A DNA stretch of 64,000 bases from Sequoia sempervirens. Lineage: Eukaryota > Streptophyta > Pinopsida > Cupressales > Cupressaceae. The notes under the pieces were generated by a model. It did no database searches and was not told the DNA's origin. It saw only the letters and a program-made list of their open reading frames with translations. Position 1 is the first letter of the stretch. Each line of letters begins with the position of its first letter. The stretch covers positions 1-64,000 of the forward strand of contig VDFB02114884.1 in NCBI GenBank assembly GCA_007258455.2, in the 5' to 3' direction. A program made the position numbers and the translations under genes. Shown here piece after piece: positions 32,800 to 45,665 of this stretch.

Positions 32800-34500
32800 A
32801 ATATGCTAAATGGATTGCCCCTCTGAGAGGTAGATTGAAATTAAATTTCAACGAGGCATCAAAAGGAAACCTAGGCAATGAAGGGATAGGTTGCTTACTA
32901 AGGGACGATAGAGGTAAACTAGTTTGGACCGTATCAAAAAGTGTTAGGGTTGTAACTGTGAACACTAAACCTGCACAAACTAACAAGAGATCATCAAACG
33001 AGAGTCAAACATGTTAGAAAAGAAAATCTAATGTTCCCTATGAGATTCTTTAGCCGAATTCAAGAGAAAACATGAAAATAACAAGAAACTAATGAAAGAT
33101 AACATGTAACTCAAATTGAACTAGATAAACCTCCATCCCATAGGGGAAGTGGTGCTCCTTTGATGTGGAAAGAAGCCCTTTCCCAATCCCTTTGATAAGC
33201 TTGATGATTTTTTGATTATCCAAAAGTGAAATTGACTATAATCTAGCTACAATGCTTGAAAATGCTGAAAAAGCTATGGAGTGAAATGACTATAATGATA
33301 ATGCTCTTAGTTGTGGATCCATATTATGAAAAAGATTCCTCTATTTATAGAAGACAAGGGTTGAAGAATGAGAGGATTTGATGAATGTGGGATAAATTTA
33401 GAGCCAATGAGAATGTGCCAAGTGTCACAATTCTATTGGATGAGGGTCGAGCACATTTTGGGAAATATGTGAGTGGAGGAGGATGGAAGAGAAGTAAATG
33501 TTGATGGTTGAGAATTTGAAAATGGTGTAAGAGGAATTGAATGAGATTTGAGAGGATGTAAGAGGATTTGAAAGGTTGTAAGAGAATTTATTGCAAATGT
33601 AAGAGGATGTGATAGGTTTTTGAAATCCTTTGGAGGGAAATTGAATGAGAGGTTGTTGAGAGGAATATTCCTTGGAATATGCCTTGGTGAGGGAAAATAG
33701 AGGATTTAAATAATTAATTGAAATTATTTTCATTTACAACTTGGTTAGTTGACCATGAGTTGGTTTAACTCTTGAAGAGTTAGAAGTTGGAGAAATTAAT
33801 AATGATGATTATAAAACTGATTTATGATTAATTAATTGGAGTGAATTAGGAGATGTGACATTTGATTTGGTTGGTTTTTAATCAAATTAGAGGATTAAGA
33901 GAGGATTTAATTAAGTGATTTTATTTAATTAAATACGATGAATAATTAGTTAGAAGAAGGGTGAATTAATCCAATAACTTTAATTATTTGATTAATAGCT
34001 AAATTTGTTGAATTTAATTAAATAATGTTGATTATTCAATTAATTGATGAATTTGAAGTGATTTAGGAAGAAACAATGTTAGTTGATCAAATTAGATGCA
34101 TAGTATCAATCAAGACTTTTTTGATGTCTACAGTAACAAACAATGAAGTAGAAATGGAAGATTTGGCTAGGGGGCACCGTGAGTCTAGATTTAGAGGAAT
34201 AAGTTAAATAGTTACATAAGGCAACTCCATGATAGTACTAATGTAGTCCATAAGAAGAGAATAACAAATTAGAAATTATAGGTGTTAGTGGAAAAGATTA
34301 GGGAATATTTACGAGGGATGGGGGACTTCTCAATAAACCACATTTACAAAGAAGTGAATAAGGCTACGAACCTATTAGAGAATACAAGAGTTGAATACGG
34401 GCCAACAAAATTTGTGGAGTCAGATCCCAAAACATGGTAAGGTTTAGAAATAATCCTTGAAGAAGATAGGTCACATGAGTTGAATGAGGGTAATTGATGG
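32800..34500 (+). pseudogene. LINE RNase H domain, interrupted
   Basis: The left part, 32800-32956, reads LKLNFNEASKGNLGNEGIGC and LLRDDRGKLVW. The first catalytic Asp of the usual NFDGAS motif is not seen (NFNEAS). The right part resumes at 34138 with NNEVEMEDLARGHRESR, which fits the AE..A...GL helix. Near the end it reads FSINHIYKEVNKATNLLENT, the usual I.HI.RE.N..AD.LA block. The reading frame is continuous across the insertion if the solo LTR and one GTAAC copy are ignored. Confidence 0.8.
32957..34132 (-). repeat. Solo LTR inserted in the LINE
   Basis: 1,176 bp from TGTGAACACT to GATGTCTACA, flanked by GTAAC at 32952-32956 and at 34133-34137. The ends TGTG and GTCTACA and the minus-strand TATAAATA at 33342-33349 show the same architecture as the Tat-type LTRs, but the body differs, so it belongs to a related family. 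No internal region is present. Confidence 0.88.
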
Positions 34501-34550
34501 TACGATTCCTACAAGTTACAAGAAATTTGTAAGAGGAGTCTGGTTCAGTG

Positions 34551-37200
34551 TCAATCGAAGGGATGAATGAGCACATCAAGTAAGGAAAGTAATGATTGTT
34601 ACCAAAATTTCACCTACAACTCATTTTGGTAGAGCTGAAATAGTTATTACATCTAAGGTGAAAGGTACTTCAATAAATATCTACAAATCTTAATCATTTG
34701 TATTTGAAATTTCAAGTGGAGTTCAATTTTTTTTAGTATGCAATATTTTACAACAGAAAGGAATTACACCAAATTACAGAATTGTGTAGTCTTTTATTCA
34801 TTTTGTAATGAAAGTATTTACAAGATTGCATAAATTTTGTTGTTTCATTCATTGAGATCAAAAGAATGCTTAAATATCCCACAAAAGCTGTGGGAATGAC
34901 TGAATTGAATTAATACAACAGTGTATGCAAGCTATACATCTGAAGATTAAGTAAAGGAAAAACACATGAGAAGGGATCATATTTGTCATTGCCTTAAGGG
35001 TTGATGTAGATGTTGGTACTTCAATCTTTAGCTTGATCCTCCTATCTTCAGCTCCTCTCGTTCCTGATATCCAGATGCACCTGCAGATGATCAAAATATT
35101 TTGTTAGTGCTCGGGACATGAAATCTAATCACATGTTTCATCAACAAACATATAACTTACAACTATGATGCATTAAATCAATTGAGCCATTATCAGATAA
35201 ATACAAAATAGCCAAATTAGATTATCAAATGAAGGTCAAAATCATCAGGAGGAGCATTGAACTTCACTATTTTATAGATAATTTGTTTGTTCACTGTGCA
35301 GGTATAGGTTCATCTTTCATTTCATGTTCATCTTGTTTAACATCACAGTATGTGGAGGAAAATGGGCTCCCACAAGGGTTGAACCCAACATACTACATCC
35401 TCTTATTTATAGGAGAGGAGTAAAGGTATGGCTTCATCATTGCGTATTAGTAAGTCAAAACAGTCATTGATAATTCCCACTTTAAAATGGCAGCCAAATC
35501 ATAATAGATTTAAAGTGCCAAAGAGAGATAGCCAATGTTTACAATGCATAATCAAATTCACATTTCCATGATATCACATGTATACAGGTTCATTTAAGAG
35601 GAGAAACAACGTCAAGACAATTAGCAACCTATATGCAAGTAGTAGCTAAGAGATATGATGGCAGAGATACAATGACAATAACAGTGAAATGGTCATGTTG
35701 TCATAAAGACAATCAAATGCATATACAATAGATTTGTGACAACCATTGTTATAGTTATAGACAATCAAATACAATACAAATTTACCTTGCATAATTCAAA
35801 GGATACGCTGCCACCTACAGGAACATAATATATGCAACCTAAATTTATTACATGTATTGATTTAACAACAAAGGTATAGGGAATGTCTTTCTTCAAAAGC
35901 TATAGGTATCATTGAATAAAAGATGATAGTGAAAATAAATGGAGGAATCATACAACATTTATAATTGAGATTTTCTGCTCAAGCATCTAATCAAGAGCAT
36001 TACAAAGAAGGACAATCCATATATATTGATCTGAGAAAAATGAAATGATTATTTGATGATTGCAACTAGTGAAAGACTGAACCAACAAGCATGACTATAA
36101 CCTCATGATAAGTCAACTCTTTGAATAATTTTTTTTTTAAAGTCCTATAGGATTAAGTAAGAAAAGAGCAAATACAGTGATTCATCCATCAAGGAAGCAC
36201 AAATATCAGCCAGTGAAATAAGATCAAAAGACAATTATACAATGAGAAGTACCACAGTTTTTCAAGACCACAAACAAAGGTCTTCAACTTGGGAGCAGAT
36301 TTAGAGATCAAAGAATTATAAGATAAGGATCAAGTCTTGAAAAATCTGTGATAGTGGCATACTATCAAACATACAACCACACAAAGATAATTTGCACAAT
36401 GACAATGCAACTAAATGATTCCATGTACAAAGGCAAAGATATAGTCAAAACCATGGATGGAGGATAGTCACTTTCAATAAGTGACTTAACTGCACTAAAG
36501 GTTAAAGAGTGTCACCATCATGTTGCCAACTAAGCATCTTTCATGGTGAATCATAACGCTCCTTGTATTTGATAATGGTTTATTTGAACTATGGTCTCAA
36601 GAAAATGGAAGCAACAAAAATACAAGCCACAACCTATAAAGAAGATGAAGCTCGTGGCCTACAAAAATAGCTAAATGTTTGGGGAAATACATCAATGAAA
36701 GTCGCAGCTCGAAGAATAATGGAGTTATTATACCATGTCAATTCCATGAGAAATGGAAGGATTCAAACTCTCAACAACACAAAAATACAATAATGATTAT
36801 TAGTTTAAAATCAAGGCCAAGCTTGGAGCTTTAAAGCCGAGCTAAGTAAACCAACAAGATCGATCATTCCTTTAAGTGAAGTGAAGAAATACAGAGAGAG
36901 AAGAATGTAAAATAAATCCAACATTTTTTATGCAATAAATGGAGCATACCGCCCAACCTCAACACATTTTTTGTAGGACGCCTTAGAGAAACAATGAATC
37001 TCCACACCAAAGCCTTCAAACCCCTACTAGTAGCATGGCGGCGCACAAGGAATGAGTAAGTGAAGAATGTAAGAGATTTTTTAGGGTTCGATGCCTCTTG
37101 ACTAAGATGCCCAAACCGTGGGTTTGTGGTTTTTTTTTTTTGTTTACTTTTCTTTAAAAAATCATTAACCTCCAAAATGCCCTGTGGTCAAACACTTGAT
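34551..37200. other. Stretch without a firm gene; possible minus-strand exons
   Basis: No protein family is recognised. On the minus strand a 29-base segment at 35786-35814 is bounded by CTGTAG and GTAAAT. The next candidate acceptor (CTGCAG) is at 35081-35086, opening a 70-codon frame to about 34870. Further upstream, 36950-37175 could be a first exon with donor GCG|GTATGC. Joining the 29-base segment to the 34870-35080 frame keeps a frame open, but no family matches. I regard a transcript here as possible, not shown. Confidence 0.25.
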
Positions 37201-40200
37201 CAAGTGTAATGACTAGAAGAGACCCGTGAGTATAAAGAGAACAATGAGTTATTTTTCAAATGTTAAGGTTCTATAAGCCTTAAGTCAAAAGTCATTATCA
37301 TTGCTAGGGGTCGATGCATGTGAAAGGAGCAAAATAGCTTTTAGAGTCAACACAGTGATATTATAGGAGATAGTGGAGTGCAAAATATTCCTTGCATATT
37401 TTCATGAAAAGTATGAGTTTATGATAACATATATTAAGGTAAATAAGCAGTAATTTTACCTTGATATTTGTTATAATAAATGTATAATTATTAGTTATTA
37501 TATCACCTATGAAGGTTAAATAAATCTTTTATTTACCTTGATATTTGTTAAGATAAACTAATAATGGCCACAAACACATGCACAAAATAAAAGGATTTGG
37601 TGATTTGAGGTTGCAATCAGTGAACTGGAGAGTGATTTTCCTTAATTTATGGCCAAACTGAGGTTTCAAATTCTCATTTTCAGTTGGTGGAGCCTTCTTT
37701 GGAGTTCTTTTGGTCACACACATTGAGAGGAGGAGTTTGTAACTATTTGAGTTCAGTTTGCTTCAGTTGTGGGCCCCCTTTTTGTGGGTTTTCAACTTTG
37801 CTTGTGAGAGGGTTTTTGGAGATTTTTTTTCACTTTTAGCTAGCTGCTTGTGCCACCTCTTGGCGCCTTGGGAGTTACCTACTATATATATTGAAAAAGA
37901 ATTAGTCTTTTTTCAAAGTTCTTGTTTCCTTTACTCTCTTACACATTGCAGAGAGATTGGAAAGACTTGTAACTCAGCATTATTTTTACAATTTTGATAC
38001 AACAGTATTTTATTTTCAGTAGATTGTTTAGAGTTTTGCAAAAGTTCCTTCAGGATATTTAATATAATTAGCGTTTACCTTTTCAATTTCTGGTGTTTTG
38101 CCTCTTTATAATGATTTGATGCAAATTTGATGTGTTTTAATCAAGAGACCTTTTAAATTTTTGTCTCATTTATGGTCGCATGTACACAAAAGTAGTTTTA
38201 TCATAGGTTATAGATTGTGCTTCTTCAGTTTGTCTTCTCTATTAGGTTGTGAAAACCTATTTTCCTTCATAAAGAAAGATTAAACATGCCTCTTTGTGAA
38301 ATATTTATGTGATTAAAGTGCTCAAGTTGAGTCGTGTTAACAAATTTCTCCGAGTATTAGTTGTGAATCATTCTACATAGTAGATACTCTTTGGTGCATC
38401 ACCTCCTAGAAGTAGTCTTTCATTTAAAGTTTTTAGTTTTTAGAAGCTATCTTTCTTCCTTTTCCTCACTTAAGTCATTAGATTCTAGGAGATCAAAAGG
38501 AGAGCCAACCCATAATTTGGAGATTCACCTTCAACATGAGCAACCCACAAGCTCAAAGGTGTTTCCATGTTTCACAAGATTCTTGAGCATATAAACTTGG
38601 CATCCAGGTGAAATCCTCGTGACAACAATGATATGGGATTTGCATCAAGATTATGGGAAAGTGAAAGGGGATGGAAATCTGCATGAAAAATCTACTTTGA
38701 GGTATAGTTACCAGTAGCTACCAATGGTTCAAGATAAAAATGCACTACATAAGGAAGATATTTGCGAAGGAAACAACAATATGATGGAGCAAAGGATCTT
38801 TGGAGTAGGACGTCATTGCACAATAAAAACTATAGATACTCAAATTCAAAGGTTGTTCAAGGATGGAGGGAAGGAGATGAAGGAACCCATAATTAAGATC
38901 ATAGACCCGAAGAAGTGGACAAATGAAAATATTCACAATGGTGAGGTGTATGAGTTATGTTCTAATAAATGTGGTATAAGTGATGGGGTTCAAAACATGG
39001 GGTAAGGTTGTGGGGAGCAATTTGGTTGTGTAGGATAACATGATGACAATCACTATTGCCATCTCTTAAATTGTAAAAAACCCGTGGGGGGAATGATCTC
39101 CAAAATCTTTGATGCAAATTTAGCAAGAAAGAACAAAATTACCACTCAGGCTTTGGTATTATTCAAGGAAGGCTTGGGCAACAAAAATATTCAAACCTTC
39201 AACTACTATATTATTCAACATGGTGATCTTTTCTCTCCCTCTCATATTGAAAGAACAACTTCATTTCCTAAAGGCATGGTGCATGTAATGTAATATATAA
39301 CTAGTGGAATTTGATAATAAAGAGGTAAATTAAGGGTTTGTGCTTCATCAAATAAATTCATGTATCCATTTATATAGGTTAGGTTGAGAAACATTCTCCA
39401 TGGAAAATTGAATACTGACATAGGGAGCACCATCAAGATCCTTAGCTATCTCCCAAACATGCATCACCTAGTGCCTGAGATTAAGGTTTTTGATTTCATG
39501 CTCCAAGAATGCCTAAAAATTTGATATCATCTCCTCTCTTGAAACTTGGTTCTTCTACCTTTATCCCCCCTATCCTTCAAATAAAGTTTATCCATCACTA
39601 CCTCAAGTTTTTGAGACCTCCCATTCCTAGCCTTGAAACAAGATGTCATCTTGTAGTTAGAGAAAATGCCATCTTAAAAATAGATGGAAGCACTAAGCCT
39701 AAAATTGCATTGCCACCATCCAACATGTACATTCATTAATGAGTGCAACATTAAATTATGCTTTTTACCCCATCCAACTTAAATAAACTTCCTCCAACTT
39801 GATTTTTATTCAAGTACCTTTTCCTTGGTATCCTCAATCCTCGATTGTTGATGTTTTCATATATAATTTTTTAGAGTTGCAGATACAAGAGTACTCCTAA
39901 TGTGGTACCAGGTATGGAGTATCTTCAAACATCAATCCTCAACACTTTGCACTACATTACCATATTGGGAACAAGTTTGAAATTGTCCTTGTCTGTATAC
40001 CTTATGGGATGGATTTATCTCCTCTAACCCCAAAACCTGACAACCTCAACCACCAAGTTCATGAAGAAGGGAAGTATAATAGGTAGAAGGGAATAATGAG
40101 ATAAAATTGAAGATCCTAAGAGATCCTACTTGTGGAGATTTTATGTTCAAATTTCTAAGGATTGTTCTCTTACCAAAGTTTTATAGTTTCCATTCTTGGC

Positions 40201-40926
40201 ATACCTTTAAGCCAAACTTCACATTGTTCCTTCTCCTTTATCAAACTTTCAAGACTAACCTTCCTTGAGTACCTTTTCCTTGTAGTCCCTGATGCCCAAC
40301 TCCTGGCTTAATATTTTCACTAAGTTACTTTACAAGAATCAAAGTTGTAGCCTTGAATCTACCTGGGTACTTGTTCCTTGTCATTCTCAAAGTCCAAACT
40401 TTGTCATTTCCTTTATTCATCTTTTTGGAGTTGAAATTTTACACATCCCCTTACCTAAGTACTTCTTCCCAAGCATCCATGAAACTTGATGCTTGATAAA
40501 CTCTATGAATCCCACAAAAGTCAAGTTTTAGCCTTACCTATACTCAAGATCTTGCTCCTTGAAATCTTGATGCTTTATGCCTAATAACTTCTTGCATGTA
40601 TTCTATTACAGTTGGAGGTACATACATTCTTTTCACATGGTACTAAGTATTTAATAATCTCGAGCCTTGATCCTTAACAAGGCACGATTCATGAGGTATG
40701 CATGACAATCGATCCTTGAAACTTTAAGTCTCTTATAATTTTTAGGTTTTCTCTCATCGACTCCCTTGCCTATTTCAAAGTGTATTTAATGACCCAATTT
40801 GATCATGTAACCACCAAAATGGTTTTTTTCACTAAAAATAGTTGCTTAAGAGTGGATTTTCTTACATTTATAGTGGTGGATAAGAAGAATATGACTCACA
40901 CAACCATTAATGTAGTGATAAGGTTT
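37201..40926. other. Stretch without a supported gene
   Basis: Reading frames at 37758-37997, 38724-39005 and 39084-39293 are short and match no family I know. A 25-base direct repeat around TTTACCTTGATATTTGTTA occurs near 37455 and 37530. Diverged words of the type GAGTACCTTTTCCTTG recur near 39815, 40268 and 40360, suggesting an old repeated sequence. It is probably transposon debris. Confidence 0.4.
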
Positions 40927-40927
40927 C

Positions 40928-40930
<3 letters not shown>

Positions 40931-40965
<35 letters not shown>
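40931..40965 (+). repeat. (GT)n microsatellite
   Basis: 35 bases of uninterrupted GT repeat. From base 40932 it doubles as the TG start of the solo LTR described next. Confidence 0.97.
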
Positions 40966-40968
<3 letters not shown>

Positions 40969-42205
40969 TGTGCAAAGTTAGTATCAACACAAACCTTAAT
41001 GAAACGATTTACATTCAAAGATTCAAAGCAAAGTAAACTATTCTAAATTGCATCTTAACGAATATTTCAAGAACGTCTCATTGTCCTCTATTCCTAAGGA
41101 TTTATTAAATCGTTTGGCTCTCAGATTTCTATGAGCACAATGGTTGTTAAAATGACTACTTAGGAAATGAGATAACATTCAACATGCAAGCCAACTATAT
41201 GCCTACATGAAACTATGTGCAAACAATGATGATGAATGCTATGATGAGTGAAGGATGATGTTGATGATACATACACAAATGGTGGTGGATACTATGGTAG
41301 TGATTTATATGACTCTATCGTGATTCTACATATGCTCAAATGAGAACTTAAAATGAACTAATCTAAAATGCAACTATGATGCAAGATGGGTGATAAAATG
41401 CAACTATGAAGCAATATGTTAATCTAAGATGTAAATGCAAAGAAAAACATGATATAAAAACTAGCTATAAGACTCCCAAAATGCTCCAAGCTCTAATGAT
41501 AAACCTGCATGGTAACTTTACTTCAAATGTGAATGAAAAATACAAGGCCCAAGGGCTGTATTTATAGCATTTTCCAAGCATATAGTGAGGTGGCACTAAT
41601 CAACGGTCCAAATTCGAATAAGAAAAATGGATGGTGAAGATGAAGAGAATCAAGATGTTGTCCCCTTGACCAAAGACAACATGCCATTTGGATGGGAGAA
41701 TCTCTTGACCAATGGGCAACATGCCATTTGGATGGAAGATTCAAGTGTGAGAAGAGAAGACCATGTGCTTCCAAAATTGGTGGAAGTGTGGGAAGAATAA
41801 GTCATGTGCTCCAAAATGGGTGGAAGTGTGGGAGGAATAAGTCATGTGCTCCAAAATTGGTGGAAGTGTGGGAAGAGAAGACCATGTGCTTTTTGAAATG
41901 AGTTGAAGATAATTCTAATTAAAAATTAGAGTTATTTATTTTCATGTGACCTTGGTGAGGTGGCACAAAAGTTGTATAAATGTGCTCTAATTCCTAATTG
42001 GATTTAGTGAAGATTGATTAAATAAAACAAGTTTAGGGAACCTTGTTTATTTAATTAATTTAGAGTAAGATGATTTAGATTTGGAGAATTAGAGAAGGGT
42101 GAACAATATAAATAAATTGAGAATTTATTTATATGTAGTCAGAATATTAATCAAATAACTAGTATTTAATTAATTAAAGGTGATGACCGTTTTTAGGTGT
42201 AAACA
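40932..42205 (-). repeat. Second solo LTR, starting in a (TG)n run
   Basis: 1,274 bp from TGTGTG to GTGTAAACA, flanked by CCAAG at 40927-40931 and 42206-42210. The minus-strand TATAAATA is at 41559-41566. As in the other Gypsy-type LTRs of this window, a gene-free AT-rich block with AATTAATT words precedes the right end. There is no internal region. The left end has been expanded into a dinucleotide repeat, TGTG being the normal start of this LTR group. Confidence 0.75.
41741..41895. repeat. 40-bp tandem repeat inside the solo LTR
   Basis: TGGAAGTGTGGGA occurs at 41781, 41821 and 41861, with a diverged copy (CAAGTGTGAGAAG) from 41741. This gives four units at a strict 40-base spacing, each containing CATGTGCT. 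The frames 41562-41774 (-) and 41692-41901 (+) are artefacts of it. Confidence 0.9.
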
Positions 42206-42210
42206 CCAAG

Positions 42211-45200
42211 CAACCTCCAACACTATTCTGATAGATTTTTTTGGGATTGTATTGATTTGCACAATAAATTATGGAGGCTATTGGTGCATGAAATAATTTA
42301 TTTCTTAATTTAAGGTTAATGTAACAATTGCAATATAATCTCAATTTCCTTAGAAGGGATTTAGGTGATCCATTTTTAGGTAATTTTTTTGGTGATTCAT
42401 CTTGTGATCTTAGATTAACACATGTCACCCATCCTAATGGACTACCTTTTGTACATCTTTTCTATATGGTTTTTCATTTGTAGAAGGTTGGATTTGTGAG
42501 GAAAAAAGGCATATGTATTGTATACTAAAGCTATTTTGTAGAAATACGAATAATTCAAGATTGTCCATGTTTGATTTGTTACGATACAAACTTATGGTTG
42601 ATTTATATGAATGATGGTTTGATTTGCATTGTTGTCTCCTTTGCTATACTATTTAATCTTGAATAGAAGTACACCTTCACGAAGGGTAGAAAATATTTTT
42701 CTATACATTTGCTATAGGATTTATTGTTCTAGTTGGTACATATTCAGGGTGAGAAATCTTGATAAGTAGGAGGTATTTTCTACAACATGTCAAATTGTGA
42801 TATTGCTATTAGGATTCATTTGTGTAGTGAGAAATCTTTCTAATATGCAAGTGGGATTTGCACTATTAGGAAAGTGATTATTAAGTAGAACTCTATATTC
42901 ATATTACATTTGTAGGTTCATGTTATTGTAAGACAGTTCTATATGTTTTGAACCACTAGGAAGAGTTGTTGTTAAGACATGTTGGTAGAAATATTTGAAG
43001 ACTATGTTTTTCCAAAATATGCATCAATTAGTAAAAGAAATTCATTAATAAAGAAGAAATCATTTAGTGCACAATTCCCTTTTATTTTATTTTTCCATGT
43101 TCATGATTGAGCATTATGGGTACAAGGAGTGTATAAGATTGTGCAAAATTTCTAGAATCCCTGCCTTATATGCATGAACATTTTATCTATCATACACTTT
43201 GATAAGCTTAAAACACTCATGTAGAATCCAATGTGTTAACAGGGCTTCCCCCTAGGTCTTGTCGAGCCTAAAGTGTAGTAGAGAAAAGTTTATTCTCTTG
43301 TTTGTTGGTCAAACTCCTAGCAAATTTGAGCATAGAAATTCATAACTTCTCAAAATTTGTTGAAAGTGGGTTAGATAACCAACAATACCCAGTAGACCTA
43401 TTTACAGTAGCTTAAGCTCATTTAGAGTTTTTGTTATATCACCTCATAGTCACACCACACATGTTCTCACACTTGCTACAAGTGTTCTACATGTATCACA
43501 CTTTTTGGAGGGCTAGTCAGTAGTTCACTCTCACCTTCCTTCCTCCTACTTGTGCTACATATAGAAGGAATTCATTGTATATTCTTGATTCATTTTATAA
43601 TGGTTTTTGGCCTTTTCATTGTACATGTTTATTTGTTGAAGGTATTGGCTTTTACTTTCATTTAATTATTGCTCCAACAAAAGGTTCTTTAGCTTGTTAT
43701 TGAAGTTGAATGAATGGTTTAGAATGAGTTCGCTAGGGATCAAGTCTTGTTGAGTCTAAGGTTTCCTCACATCATAAGAAATGAGAGTGCCCTAATTGAA
43801 TTTGATATAATTTATGCCGAAGGCGTATCCTTATTTGAAAAGACAAAGCTAAAAATGAACAATCAATTGTTTAGATGAATTTGCCGACCACTAAATAAAT
43901 CTCAACTATTCATCAGTTTTTGCCATTTTTTTGGCATCTTGTTCATCGATTGTGTTTTCATTGGTGCTATGTGGGAAAGAAACGCCCACATTTTTTTTTC
44001 TTCTGAAGGCTTGCTGCTTACTTATCGCAGACCATACCATACTTGCCGCTCTGCTGGCGCTTCGTGACAGACCGTCAATTGTCGTCATCATCATTGCACG
44101 TCTCTATTAGTTTTTCCCTTCAGAAGTGTTTGTCTCGCTCAAAAAAGCTAGAGGAGTTAAGTGCATCTGCAATGGTATGTAATGTAATGTGGTGTTCGTC
44201 TGCTTCAAAAGCTCCTCCAATTTTTTATTTTAATTCGGGACCTTTTTAATGTTTTTGACTGCAGATGAAGTGGGGTTTTTAGGGCTAAATTTAGCAGCGA
44301 CTCTGCTATTTTGGCCACTTCTTGGAAAATAAACCCGTGTGGAGCAAATTTTTGTGAGGGTAAAGGTTTTAGGGTTTGATTGAAATTTATTTATTGCGAG
44401 GAAGTCTCGGGATTGAGTCCACCCATTCACTTTTTCCTATAAAATCACTTTCAAAATTTGAACTTCTATCCACATTTGTTTAGAAAAGAAAGATCTTCTG
44501 CATTTTATATTCTTTTAAAAAAATGAAGTAGTTACCTAACACAATTCAACGTAGTTCAGTTATCTCTAAAGGTTATTTTTCTGTGAGAAAATACAAAGAA
44601 TTACGATAGATATTTAATCTGAATTGCTATAGAATAATGCAAATAGGGATTTTTCAAATTACCAAATACATTTATTAAAGTATACTAAACATCTTTTAAT
44701 AAGTTTTATCAAATATATTTTATTTATATATAAGTTCATTATATGAAATATATATATTTTTTAATATAAAATTTGATTTTTAAGTTCATTATATGAAATG
44801 TGGATTATATTTTAATAATAAAAAATAAACTATATATAATTTATTTATACTTATTATTATAAATTATATTTTAAAATAAAATTAATTACATAAAATGATT
44901 AAATTTATAATTAATAATTATTATAGTTTTATATAGTAAAAAATAGAGTAAAATTTATTTTAATTGACTTTCCATACTTCTTCGGCGTACCCATTACACA
45001 CTAAGATGCGATTGCTAGTTTAATTAAGATTGAAATTATGTTCTAAATGAATTTGACATAATAGATATCCTTCAATTCTTAACACTAAATTTCAAACTTC
45101 TCGTGCTAATAAATTATTTAATTCATAATATTTCAGAAAAGACAGTGAAAATTAGGCAAACAAATCTTGAATACACCTAATGTGCATTGAACATTGAAAA

Positions 45201-45400
45201 GGGTACAGTTCAACGGAAGTGACTTTTAAGCCCATTACAAAGCGTTAACATGTATAGTCGCTCTCACACTGCCCATTTCCCGATAAATATTTACTTATAA
45301 CGTTGAAAGGAAAATGAAAATCCCTCCCCACCACATTTTAACATATCAATCATTGAAATGCACATGGTCTCCTTTCAAAATTTAGCCAAAGCATTTGTTC
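42211..45400. other. Region upstream of the ArfGAP gene
   Basis: I see no gene. 44640-44960 is extremely AT-rich (long TTTTAAT, TATATA and AATAAT words). The last few hundred bases before 45400 should hold the ArfGAP promoter; GATAAATATTTAC near 45282 is the only TATA-like word I noticed and is not decisive. Confidence 0.4.
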
Positions 45401-45665
45401 ACCGCCTCCAACCGGTCATAGTCACCGTAAGCAGCCGGTGGCGTCGTCTAATGCCTTGACCATAGCAATCTGTACAACCATTTTTCACTGGCAGGAACGA
45501 GGGTTTGAAACGCAATTATTTCATGCCAAATCCTCGCAATTTAGAGAAGCTGTCTGCGCAGATTTCATTGACAAAAAACTTCTCTGTAGGCTTTCTGTAC
45601 AAGATTGCTGTAAATCAAAGCGATTTCGAGGATTCGACCAAAGCTGTTTTCTTTTCTTTTTACTG
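45400..45665 (+). other. Probable 5'-UTR exon of the ArfGAP gene
   Basis: The base composition becomes more balanced and low in repeats. A good donor, TACTG|GTAAATG, stands at 45665/45666. The matching acceptor ATTTCAG|ATCAG is at 46306/46307, 61 bases before the start codon, giving a 641-base leader intron. The 5' limit is a guess; the transcription start is not visible. Leader introns of this kind are common in plant housekeeping genes. Confidence 0.45.

Larger units (their letters stand above)
28200..34550 (+). mobile_element. Decayed L1-type LINE, split by a solo LTR
   Basis: The order is an ORF1 remnant, endonuclease, reverse transcriptase, a C-terminal region and an RNase H domain, all on the + strand, as in plant L1 elements that carry RNase H. 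Stops and shifts are frequent throughout. The RNase H coding region is cut by the solo LTR at 32957-34132. The ends are approximate: I found no clear 3' poly-A tail or flanking duplication. Confidence 0.88.

Noticed and set aside
37375..38340. A possible further solo LTR with promoter-like TATATATA and a GTTAACA end
   Set aside because: I could not find a matching start, partner or target-site duplication, so no boundary can be defended.
40780..41046. 88-codon + frame containing a Val-Cys run
   Set aside because: The run is the translated (GT)n repeat and the frame crosses the solo LTR boundary.
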